From contig OZ023184.1 in NCBI GenBank assembly GCA_963995505.1, forward strand, positions 13,718,308 to 13,782,307: 64,000 bases of DNA, read 5' to 3'. Position numbers and translations under genes: made by a program. This document shows, piece after piece, positions 1 to 8,881 of the stretch; the first letter of the stretch is position 1, and each line of letters begins with the position of its first letter. Below the pieces are notes generated by a model. That model was not told the origin of the DNA, did not search any database, and saw only the letters and a program-made list of their open reading frames with translations. Source of the DNA: Hypericum androsaemum (Eukaryota; Streptophyta; Magnoliopsida; Malpighiales; Hypericaceae).

Positions 1-100
1 GTTTACTTCTTAAATGAATGTTTTTCTAATGCACTGTGGACTAGTATCATAATGAACATGACCTCGTTATTCTTTTGCTAATATATGAAATATCTTACAG

Positions 101-721
101 GCACTATTTGATTGTTTCAGCCGTAACAAATCTAACCGTGAATCTTATTGGAGTATGGTTCTTCAGGAATTATGCCCGTATTAATCTTGGTCAGTCTTCT
201 ACCGCAGTTTAGAAGTTTCCAAAACACGATTGCTGCTTGGGAAGTGTGGATTAGTTTTAGTCACTGATGGGCTTTGGCTGTTCCGACAATTCGTCCAATG
301 CAATCGCCTACTTTGGTAGAATAACTCGAGTGGCTATGATCATTATTGCTGTGGAAAGAACATATTGCTATCAGCTTCTCCGACTCTTGTGCTCTTTTCC
401 TAATGTGCTAATGGGTACCTTCGCATTGGCTCAATCTGTCTTCCTACTTTGGGAACTGGTGCCTGGTCATATTGTTGGCTCAATCTGTCTTCAGGTATGT
501 TGCTGAAACTTTATCAATCTGTTATCGAACAATACTAATTCGAGTTTTAACTTGCAAAAACCATTTTCCCTTTTTTGATTTAATACCTTTCTGTTGGTGG
601 TCTGATTGTTTGGTTGTAGGTGAAAGAAGGTGTAGATGATCGTCCCATACCAGCGTATGTGCATGGTTTATACCATGACCTGGGGATACAGGATCTTACC
701 GTGCAGATTGATCGAAATTGA
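101..721 (+). pseudogene. Relic of an MTP-type (CDF family) zinc transporter
   Basis: Three separated coding islands match plant metal tolerance proteins of the MTP5/MTP-C2 type, which move zinc out of the cytosol into organelles. The first (about 101-199, after an AG acceptor) contains GVWFFRNYARINL, part of a membrane-segment region. The second (450-494) reads WELVPGHIVGSICLQ and ends at a CAG/GTATGT donor. The third (620-721) follows a TTGTAG acceptor, reads VKEGVDDRPIPAYVHGLYH then LGIQDLTVQ, and ends in TGA. WELVPGHxVGS and HGLYHDLGIQDLTVQ are the C-terminal cytoplasmic domain of this family. Splice signals between islands two and three are intact, but most of the family's roughly 350-400 residues is missing between islands one and two, so this is probably a decayed copy. 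The window starts inside it, so a complete upstream part cannot be excluded. Family assignment is from remembered consensus, not a search. Confidence 0.6.
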
Positions 722-790
722 AGAACACGTTCCGTTTTTGTTATTCAAAATTTTGCTTGCTAGAAATTTATTACCGTCAGGAGGCGGTGA

Positions 791-1024
791 TTCACCTCTG
801 ACATTAATGAACAGAAGCATACAGCTGATGAAGACAACTTTTGGATCGGCGTACCAGTGCAGAAAGAACAGATCAGTGCTGTTGTAGTTCCATCCATAGC
901 ACCTTTCGTGTCGAATGTTTGGCTGTCCACTGTCTTGTTAGCTCTCCTGGCCCAAGGAGCTGAATTGGCGTCTGCTATGCTCGAACCCCTTACCGCTAAC
1001 ACTTGCTATACAGTAATTCCCTGA
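791..1024 (+). other. Unidentified 78-codon open segment
   Basis: After the transporter relic, one frame stays open for 77 codons to a TGA at 1022-1024. Its translation looks protein-like (contains NFWIGVPVQKEQISAVVV, then PSIAPFVSNVWLSTVLLALL), with a hydrophobic stretch near the middle. No ATG starts it and I do not recognise the family. It could be a terminal exon of another broken gene or chance. The same region is deleted from the second copy of the local duplication near 6390. Confidence 0.25.
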
Positions 1025-1394
1025 GCATTTGTTGACCACCGGGTTATAAATGTCAATTTTATGTAGCAGGCTGCATACAATGGGAAGGATTTTAAGGATG
1101 TGAATATCTTTCAATTGTCAGCCAGATCAAAACATTTTGCCGCAGACGGTTAGAAATCATTGTGATGTTTTTTTACTGACATGATAACAATTTGTATCAA
1201 CACTTCATGATGAATCTGTTATTCAACATGCCGATGCTGTTTTTTGTTTGCTCGGAACACTTTGCCTTTTGTTTTACATGTTTGGTCCGAAGAATAGCTG
1301 GAGATGGGAGAGAGATCAGACCAATAGATGGAGGCTGATGCCAGAAAATGGAGGTTGAAAATTTCAAATTGATTTTGACATGTTGGTTTTTTAA

Positions 1395-1640
1395 CTGCGA
1401 AATCCGTATTTGTGACAGATACAGTAGTTGACTTCCTTCTGCAACAAAATATTAGCACTCAACTTGACGTAGAACTTTGTTTAATACATAATTAATTAAG
1501 CTTATCACTCTGACATCACAGGATTAGCAACTACGAAAGTCTTAAGTCTACCGGCTTATGTGCATGTAATTATCTTTGAATAAATTGAGTATTCTTAGGT
1601 GCAGAGCCAATTGGTTTAGTACTTGCACATGAACTATTTA
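1395..1640. repeat. Locally triplicated non-coding block
   Basis: This block (around TTTGTTTAATACATAATTAA and later TTGAATAAATTGA) recurs at about 5725-5960, and its second half again at about 6470-6580. The order relative to the transporter relic differs between copies, so the local duplication was followed by rearrangement. The rest of 1025-2136 shows no gene. Confidence 0.6.
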
Positions 1641-2136
1641 CTCCCAACCAACTCGTTCTAGGTAAATCAGAGTTATTGAGTTTGATTCTTGGGAACACAT
1701 CTGTATTGTCGTCCTTTGTGGTCTGACATTACCTGAACATCAATCAGTCAATTCAATATGTCCGAATAATAAATAGTTTCTAAAAAAGAGATTATGAACA
1801 TTAGGTCAATGGTGACTTCTTTGATGTTCAGAATGTGGCCAATTGTCTATTGGTGAAGGATTCCATTACCATAATGTAGAAGGAGAAATCAGAAATGGAA
1901 GAATATATTGGATAGCCACAATAGTTGGAAACAATTGTCAAGTTTTCTTGATTAGTATTACACAACTGCAATATTCATTCCCGTTATGTAAATAATATAT
2001 ACAAGCACAAAAAAACACTTAGGTAGGCTGAAACTATTCTGCAATTGTTGTTGAATTTGCAGCAACTCATGTTCATGGAAGAACAACAATCTCTTTCTGC
2101 TCCAACAAGCTGCTATCATACATCTTCTTCGAACCG

Positions 2137-4083
2137 TCATCTCCCAGTGAGCTGCGTAAATTGGCTACCAGTAAGAGAGGAATCATTGTCCTTGAATGGC
2201 GGAGGCAATGCAGGCCACACGAATTGAGGCCTCTCATTAGGTACATCAGGTGGTGGTGCCTCTCCCTTAAGAACCTGGTGGACAGCCTTCATGGACGGCC
2301 TATTGTTCGGATTAGGATGGCAACATGCCAGCCCCAGTACAAGCAAACACTCCATATCTTCCTTCTCGAAATCTCCTATCAACCTCGGATCAGCAGCATC
2401 AACGATCGCCCCGCTCCTGTGCAGCTCCCATACCCAAGTCACAATATTGCTGCTATACTCCTCCTCAGATTGGCCTCCAGGCTTCCTTCCACAGGCTACT
2501 TCCAAGACAAGGATACCGAAAGCATAAACGTCGGTCCAAATCGTCGCCTTTCCTTCAATCAGAAACTCAGGAGCCATGTAACCAGGTGTCCCTGCAAGTA
2601 CTTTAGTACTGTGGTGAGTCTGCTCCTTCTGCTTGATGGTTCGAGCCAGCCCGAAATCCCCTAGCCTGGCATCGAATTCGCAGTCCAACATGATGTTGCT
2701 CGCCTTGATGTCGCGGTGAAGCACCGTCTTCTCGCACCCGTTGTGCAGATATTCCACCGCCTGAGCCACTCCGGACACTATATTGACCCGTTTCTTCCAG
2801 CTCAGGGTCTCCGCCGTAGCACCAGAATTTTCGTCGGCGAATATGAGCTTCTCTAGGCTCCCATTTGGCATGTACTCGTAAACAATCAGGAAGTCGCTTC
2901 TCTCGTAGCACCATCCGATCAGCTTCACTAGGTTCCTATGATGAAGGTTCCCAATTGTGGTCACTTCAGCTATGAACTCCTGCTTGCCTTGAGCCTTGTC
3001 CTTGCGGATTCGCTTCACTGCAACATCCTTATCTCCCGAGGTTCCCTTGTAGACTGTCCCGAACCCGCCGCTTCCGAGCTGGTTCTTCGGGCTGAAATTG
3101 CCTGTTGCCTTCCTGAGTTCCTTGAGCTTGAATCTGGTTGGAGCAGTCGAGGATCTGTTGATCTCATCCGCGATGTTCGGATAAGCTTCCAAGTCCCTCC
3201 TCCTCGACCTTCTCCTCCTGTACATGAAAGCCACACCAAAGGCAGTAACCAGGAGGACAAGTCCTGCCGATACCGCAACCCAAAAGGTCACATTTCCATC
3301 GCTACCTGTCATGTCAGAACCATTAAAACTCCATGATTTTACACAGTTTAGCTCCGTGTAGTCGCTCGTGGACCCTGAAAACCCGACATAGACCTTCCCG
3401 GGAAGGTAATCCGAGAGATCAATAGGCACGGAAAGGACAGGAGCCTCCCAGTAGCCTACAGAGACACTCAACCTCTCCCCATCGTATTGGACAAGCACAG
3501 AAACATCATCACTTGAGAGTGCAATATTTTTACCACTTAATGAGACTTGCTCTCTTGAGTACACACTATTAACATCCAGCCCCACATGGTTATCGTCCAA
3601 ATCTTCCGGGTAGCTCTTCCTCGTGTCGAACTCTATGGCCACTGTATTAGCCTGGGAGCTCCCGTTGAGCGTCGGGCTCACAATTCCAAGCCATTGTCCA
3701 GAGCTACTCTCAGGAACAGAGTGGTCCCTGGTTAGTATAAACGCCAAGCCTTCACCACCAGGGTTTGTGTTGTTCACGATGTTGAGGACAAATGACGTTC
3801 TGAACTGCGCGTTGACACCTCTTCGGGTCCACAACGTGATCTGCTTGTGGTAGAGGACTCGTCCGGACTTGTTAGCAATGCCACCACCTATAGCTTCGAA
3901 GGAGTCGGGGGTGACCTGGATGGCATTGTGAACGATTGAGGAGGTGTTGCTGCCAAATATGAGTTCGGAACCATCTGTTTCCTGGAAGTTTGAGAAGGCG
4001 AATTCAAGGCATTGGGTCTGAGTTAGTGCAGAACCAAGGAGTGCAACTAGGAACAACAACTTGGTTTTGTGAGGAGAAGACAT
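2137..4083 (-). CDS. L-type lectin-domain receptor-like kinase (intact)
   Basis: Single-exon gene of 648 residues, full length for plant L-type LecRKs and closest in style to clade IX. Residues 1-25 are a signal peptide. Residues 26-255 are a legume-lectin domain with the EFDT...NHVGLDVNS metal-site region (151-173). Residues 266-287 are a membrane helix followed by an Arg-rich stop-transfer segment. Residues 331-607 are a Ser/Thr kinase: glycine loop GSGGFGTVYKG, Lys357 in VAVKR, HRDIKASN at 456-463 (Asp458 catalytic), DFG at 476-478 and APE at 504-506, so all catalytic residues are present. The predicted protein is a plasma-membrane receptor with an outside lectin head and a cytoplasmic kinase. 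LecRKs of this type are known in pathogen and damage sensing; the ligand here is unknown. The ATG at 4083 starts a proper signal peptide and is conserved in the paralogue. No disabling mutation is seen. Confidence 0.95.
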   Translation of the reverse strand: MSSPHKTKLLFLVALLGSALTQTQCLEFAFSNFQETDGSELIFGSNTSSIVHNAIQVTPDSFEAIGGGIANKSGRVLYHKQITLWTRRGVNAQFRTSFVLNIVNNTNPGGEGLAFILTRDHSVPESSSGQWLGIVSPTLNGSSQANTVAIEFDTRKSYPEDLDDNHVGLDVNSVYSREQVSLSGKNIALSSDDVSVLVQYDGERLSVSVGYWEAPVLSVPIDLSDYLPGKVYVGFSGSTSDYTELNCVKSWSFNGSDMTGSDGNVTFWVAVSAGLVLLVTAFGVAFMYRRRRSRRRDLEAYPNIADEINRSSTAPTRFKLKELRKATGNFSPKNQLGSGGFGTVYKGTSGDKDVAVKRIRKDKAQGKQEFIAEVTTIGNLHHRNLVKLIGWCYERSDFLIVYEYMPNGSLEKLIFADENSGATAETLSWKKRVNIVSGVAQAVEYLHNGCEKTVLHRDIKASNIMLDCEFDARLGDFGLARTIKQKEQTHHSTKVLAGTPGYMAPEFLIEGKATIWTDVYAFGILVLEVACGRKPGGQSEEEYSSNIVTWVWELHRSGAIVDAADPRLIGDFEKEDMECLLVLGLACCHPNPNNRPSMKAVHQVLKGEAPPPDVPNERPQFVWPALPPPFKDNDSSLTGSQFTQLTGR

Positions 4084-4300
4084 TGAAGTGGTCTTGTGAG
4101 ATCAAATGTTAGGATATTGTTGGTTGGGATAGTGGGGACTTGATCAGCTTGGAAAAAGGGAGGTTGGTTGGTTTTTATGAGCAGTACCTGCATAAATAGC
4201 TACCTGAATAATGCCAAGTTAATAGGACAGGTCAAGTTTAATTATGTCTGATCTTGGATTTAGGTAGTTTCCTTGCATTTTCTTCTCCTCCTGTTTGGAT
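4084..4300 (-). promoter_or_regulatory. LecRK 5' flanking block conserved among paralogues
   Basis: About 200 bp upstream of the LecRK start is shared, with scattered changes, with the flank of the second LecRK (10818-10990) and with two gene-less remnants (12935-13130, 22205-22520). On the minus strand a CATAAAAA box lies about 90 bp before the ATG and is a candidate TATA element. Conservation may reflect recent duplication only. Confidence 0.4.
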
Positions 4301-5186
4301 ATGACTTGGCGTGTAATTTTATTTGAATTTGGAGTTGAGAAGTTTACTAAAATATCCTTGAGAATAATATTCCTAGTAGTTGAACTAATGTATTTGATAT
4401 TTTTTTTTAATACATAGACGAGAATTTGGACGAGGAGTTTTTAATTATGGCAGTCTCCCTTCTAATTCTAAACAAGGATCCTAACCTGTGATATTGCTTG
4501 CTTGTTTAGAAATCATATGAATAGGATTGGATTGTAGGTGCTAAGTAACTTTATAGATAAAACAGAAGCTAACCAGATGACTAGGATTAATCAACAACAT
4601 ACATACATGATGATGACATAATCTAGTTGCAAAAAAACTAAAACTTATCAGTAGATTCTTCTATTCTTTGCTGTCCTAAATCTTTGGCATAGGTTCAAAT
4701 CCTATTGGACGCTGGATTTTTTTCAAATATATTTCTATTCAGCGTATATATGTATAGAAGAATCTGCAGCACAGCAGGTAGATGAGCCTGCAATAAGATA
4801 CACACCATGAATTAGCATTGAAGTAATTGGTAATTCAACAAATATTGGTTATAGATAGGGTTCTAGAATGGTTCTTTACACAAAAGATGCTCCATTACAG
4901 GATGTTATAGGCTTGGAAAATTAATTTGTAGTTGTTATGAATCGAACCTTGAGGACAAGGTTGTATTCAAGCCGAGGAGTTCTTCTGATCATCAAGTGAA
5001 AATGATTTAAGTTTGATGAGTTGATATAAAAAAGAATGGAGTATGGACTACTTGTTAATTCAGATATTCTTGGCGCTATTGTTATTGATTGGCTGCTGCT
5101 TAAAAATATGTTGCTTTGTTGACATTAAGAGCTGACTTGGCGTTCGTACTAGTATCTCTGGGATTTAGTAATGTACACCGTTCAAA
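4301..5186. other. Intergenic, no gene seen apart from a tRNA-like scrap
   Basis: AT-rich DNA with no convincing ORF. The block at about 4400-4540 (GTTTTTAATTATGGCAGTCT) recurs at about 11110-11220, so the LecRK duplication unit extends at least this far upstream of the gene. Confidence 0.5.
4680..4712 (+). other. Plastid-like tRNA-Arg(UCU) 3' half (nuclear insert?)
   Basis: The sequence ATAGGTTCAAATCCTATTGG followed by ACGC matches, from memory, the T arm and acceptor end of plastid trnR-UCU. The T stem (ATAGG/CCTAT) pairs perfectly around the TTCAAAT loop. The 5' half is absent, so it cannot act as a tRNA. The simplest reading is an old nuclear insertion of plastid DNA. Confidence 0.45.
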
Positions 5187-5201
5187 AGTGTACAATGCTG
5201 A

Positions 5202-5325
5202 CCAACTCATGTATGGTCTGATGGATACGGTGTCAGTCGTTAAGCATGAGGTGGGAGGATCGAATCCCATGACCGTTTAAGATCCGAAATTGTGAAAACA
5301 ATTTAAATCTCACAAAAAAAAAGAG
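5202..5325 (+). mobile_element. tRNA-derived SINE with 15-bp target duplications
   Basis: A 124-bp body carries a Pol III B box (GGATCGAATCCC) about 50 bp downstream of an A-box-like TATGGTCTGATGG, and ends in an A-rich tail. It is flanked by perfect 15-bp direct repeats AGTGTACAATGCTGA at 5187-5201 and 5326-5340. Internal Pol III promoter, A tail and long target duplication together define a SINE. The perfect duplication suggests a fairly recent insertion. Confidence 0.85.
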
Positions 5326-5340
5326 AGTGTACAATGCTGA

Positions 5341-6181
5341 AAAGTGTGTGGAGGATTGCCAAAGAGTTCCCAAATGAGCGGTGGGAACAAACGTATTCTT
5401 TAGTTGTTAACGTTGATGGTGCATATATTTTTGACGCGACAACAGATTCATGCTATTACATGCAAGCTGCATCTCCTTGACCAACTAGTAAGAAGTTCCA
5501 TCATCAAAGGACAATATTAACTGTGAGGATGAAATAGGGGAAGTGTCTTGCCACTTTAAGAATTTAGCAGCAAAGCATTCTTTCACCACAGCAAAAGATA
5601 ACTTGGTTGTTGTTTCTAAGCAGACGAGAGAAGATGTGGCTGATCTACGAGTTTGATGTTCTGACTTTGATGTCCCTTGAACCTTGAGGACAAGATTAGA
5701 AGAGTTGTAACACATTTTGTACTAAACTGCAAAATCCATATTCGTGACAGATACACAGTGATTGGAATTTCAGCTGCAACAAATATCAGCACTCAACTTG
5801 ACTTAGAACTTTGTTTAATACATAATTAATTAAGTTAACTCTGATATCACAAGATTAGCAACTAGGAAAGAGAAAGTCTACCATCTTACGTGCAAATTAT
5901 ATCTTTGAATAAATTGACTATTCTTAGGCGCAGAGCCAAATTGTGTAGTACTTGCTGACTAGCACTTAACGATGACTGTTCTTACCTGTTTAATTATTTA
6001 TAAATAATTAAACGCGGAGCACTAAAATCAATATGTAAATAGTTATTAATTTATTATAGTTTAACTATATGTCTTGAATTCGAGTCGCGACAAAATCATT
6101 GTTTTAAAATTCATTAGGGTGAGAGCTTTGCGTTGTTTTTGGTCCACAGAAATTATAGGGACTGCTCTCAAGCTCGCTTTT
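5341..6181. other. Intergenic, duplicated non-coding DNA
   Basis: Contains the second copy (about 5725-5960) of the block at 1395-1640. No gene is seen. Confidence 0.5.
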
Positions 6182-6391
6182 GGGAGCTGGTGCCTGGACA
6201 TGTTGTTGGCTCAATCCGTCTTCGGGTATGTTGCTGAAACTTTATCAATCTCTTAGTGAACAATACTAATTCGAGTTTTAATTTGCAAGAACCCATTTTT
6301 CATTTTTTCAGATTTAAAACCTTTTGGTTGGTGGTTGATTGTTTGGTTGTAGGTGAAAGGAAGTGTAGATGATCGTCCGATACTAGAGTAA
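6182..6391 (+). pseudogene. Second MTP-type zinc transporter relic
   Basis: A duplicate of 446-721. It reads WELVPGHVVGS..., reaches a CGG/GTATG donor, crosses a similar intron, and resumes after TTGTAG at 6353 with VKGSVDDRPILE before a TAA at 6389-6391. About 370 bp present in the first copy, including the last coding part, is deleted here. It is certainly non-functional and is useful as a marker of the local duplication that also carries the second LecRK. Confidence 0.65.
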
Positions 6392-6790
6392 ATCCCTGAG
6401 CATTTATCAGCCATCGGGTTATAAATGTCGATTTTTCGTAGCGGCTGCATACAACGGGAAGGATTTTAATAGTGTATACCTTATCGGCTAATGTGCAAGT
6501 AATAATCTTTGAATAAATTGACCATTCTTAGGTGCATAGCCAATTGGTTTAGTAATTGCAGATGGACTATTGGCTCCCGGTTATTCTAGTTTAATCAATT
6601 CTTAATACATACCTGCAATATGCATTCCTATTATCTTACTATAATAATGTAATTTTTTTTTTGGTCCGACAACGTGGAAATGTCAAAACTACCCTTTGGT
6701 CTCCAGTGGCCGTACCTATCCGCCCCAAGCAAAGCGCCGCCGGTGGTGTAAAGGAAGAAAAGGAACTGAACTTGAGGAAGAAGGGGAGGG

Positions 6791-6920
6791 ATGGCTTTCT
6801 CGGGAGAATCGTCGTCCACTTGCTACGGTTACCTCCTCCGATTCCTGGAGCGCGCCTTCGATCGGGTTAAGTTGAACGTCGCTCATCTGGAACCTGCCCC
6901 CGCATTATTCCTATTCCAAG
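6791..6920 (+). other. Possible captured exon inside the Helitron
   Basis: A GC-rich segment opens with an ATG (MAFSGESSSTCYGYLLRFL...) and runs to a strong GTAAGT donor at 6920-6925. It resembles a first exon carried by the Helitron, a common habit of plant Helitrons. I do not recognise the protein. Confidence 0.3.
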
Positions 6921-7591
6921 TAAGTCACGGCTCTTTCTTTATCTGTTTCATTTTTTTAATGTCGGTTTTACAATTTCGGAGCAGGGTTTGCTTCGGTGCT
7001 GCGTCCAATCGAGAAGAAGAAGAAGAAGGAGGAGGAGAATGGCCGTATTTATACTGCCAGGGGGCGAAATGAAACTTTCTTTAGAGCTTAGGATGCAAAT
7101 GTCTATAATGCCCCTGCATTTGTTTCCTATATACTGGCAGATGGAATTATGAACGTATTGAAATGCCTGAAATGCCCCTCCTGTGACAAGGATTTGGATA
7201 GATATGCACGGATCTTATGAAGTGGACATGTTTTAAATGCTTTAAATGAGCTAATTAGTACTACTCTATCTTTTAAATTCTTCTGGACGTTTAGACTAGA
7301 GTAGAGGAGGAATTTTGAACTTAAAACTTCATTCCAAGGATTTGTTTGTTTGAAAAAAAAAAAGTTCTATCGAAACGATGAGATTCCTTTTAAAAAGTTT
7401 ATTCAAAAGATTTTTTTCGGTAAATTCTTACATTATGTAACAAGAAAATTGTTCTACACTATAATTCAATAGTTTTTTCATTGGAAAAATATTTTAAGGG
7501 GATATTTGAATTTAAAATATATTTTTTCACAAAACAAACTAATTTTAAAAAGATAGTTTTATCGGTCTCTTACAAATGTGAGTGGCGTATA

Positions 7592-7680
7592 TCTTACTAT
7601 AATAAAATAAAATTTCTTTTTATGTGGTTTGGTGTTACACCGTGGAAATGTCAAAATTATCCTCCACGTAAATGGCAGGC
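7592..7680 (+). repeat. Second Helitron-like 5' terminus
   Basis: TCTTACTATAATAAAA after an A, followed within 60 bp by CGTGGAAATGTCAAAA, repeats the first 80 bp of the outer element (6634-6700). It suggests either a nested Helitron sharing the single 3' end at 8713, or an internal duplication of the 5' end. Confidence 0.55.
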
Positions 7681-8031
7681 GCGAGTGGCCGCACCGGAGC
7701 TCGGACTCCCCTTTAACGGCGACGGCAGGATTCGAGTCCCTTTCTCTCTCCTGTAACTCCTCTCCCTTCTCTTCCTGGGACGGCGGCCCGAAGACATGTG
7801 ACGGTGACGACGGTGCGTCGCGGCGAGGTCGCGCGGGCTGGGGCAGTTCTTCTCTGGTCAGAACGACAGTGGCCACTGCGATGGCCGGCTTCATGACGGC
7901 GGCCCAAGCCTCCCACGGTGAAAGCCTTATTCATCAATTTTTTAAAATTCCCGAAATGCCCATGTTCTTATGAGAAATTTCGAATCTGCACCTTTCCTTA
8001 TTTCTCATCTGAAATTACAAATATGCCACTC

Positions 8032-8567
8032 CCCCTTTCGTCAGGTTCTGCCAGTTGTACTAAAAGCTACAATAGGGCAAATGGTCGATTCATGTCTCAT
8101 CAGGTCACCTTTGTTGAGAAAGATAGATGTTCTTCATCTGAAGACGAATATGCGTGCAGTAGACGACATGTCTTATTTTGATTTTTTTTTGAGTTGGTGA
8201 TGGGAATGAACCTTCTTTGGCAAATGACATGATAAAGATTCGAGATGATATGGTCATACCCTAGCCTGGTGAAGATTTAGTGTCTCAACTGATAGATGCT
8301 ACATTTTCCAACTTGGCAAATAATTCTAAGGATCAGGATTACTTAGTTAACAGGGCATTAATCACACCATTGAATGAGCATGTCGAGAAGTTAAATGATC
8401 AAGTGGTTAATATATTTCCTAAGCATGTCTTCAGTCATATAGAGTTGTACATTGCCCTTTGAAGAGGTGTTTCAAGCCAGAACACTATGGTGTTAGTTAA
8501 GAAAGGTGATGTTGCTGATAAAGTTAGAACGTTTACAAAAAATATCGTGTACAAAGAAATTTTATGA
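8032..8567 (+). pseudogene. Helitron PIF1-type helicase, C-terminal relic
   Basis: Read in one frame with a few interruptions, this region shows the order of motifs of the Helitron Rep-helicase C-terminus: FRQVLPVVLKATIGQ, then VLHLKTNMRAV, then LVNRALITPLNEHVEKLND, then LYIAL, stop, RGVS, and finally TKNIVYKEIL with TGA at 8565-8567. These correspond to the GDFRQxLPV helicase motif, the LxxNMR motif and the ALSRG motif of the SF1 PIF1 family. There is a TAG near 8262, a TGA in the ALSRG motif near 8461, and the Rep domain and N-terminal helicase are missing. It is the remnant of an autonomous ancestor and is not functional. Confidence 0.82.
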
Positions 8568-8881
8568 CGTTTTAGGTAAATAAAAAAAGTGTAATTAAAT
8601 ATGTAAGAGAGCATCTTATTCATGTACAAATAAAATAAAAAAAATCAATAAACGATATATTTTGCAAGTTTTAAAACAGAACGGCACTCGCATCGCGCGT
8701 GCGTATTTGCTAATGTAAATAATATATACAAGCACAAAAAAATCACTTAGATAGGCTGAAACCATTCTGCAATTGTTGTTGAACTTGCAGCAACGGATCT
8801 TTCCTCCAGCACAGGCGTGATGGAAGAACAACAATCTCTTTCTGCTCCAACAAGCTGCTAACACACATCTTCTTCGAACCG

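Larger units (their letters stand above)
6634..8713 (+). mobile_element. Helitron, 2.08 kb, with paralogous empty site
   Basis: The element begins TCTTACTATAATAA directly after a host A and ends GCTAA directly before a host T, as expected for A/T target insertion without target duplication. Just before the end (8685-8702) is an imperfect hairpin, GCACTCGC-ATC-GCGCGTGC, the usual Helitron 3' signal. The uninterrupted target survives in the first duplication unit: GCAATATTCATTCCCGTT at 1968-1985, then A1986/T1987 followed by GTAAATAATATATACAAGC. The left half matches 6616-6633 and the right half matches 8714 onward. Inside are a helicase relic near the 3' end (8032-8567), GC-rich pieces (6680-6910, 7680-7900) that may be captured host DNA, and a second 5'-like terminus at 7592. 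Confidence 0.88.

Noticed and set aside
2603..3278. Overlapping frames on both strands within the LecRK genes
   Set aside because: They are shadows of the strongly biased LecRK coding frame.
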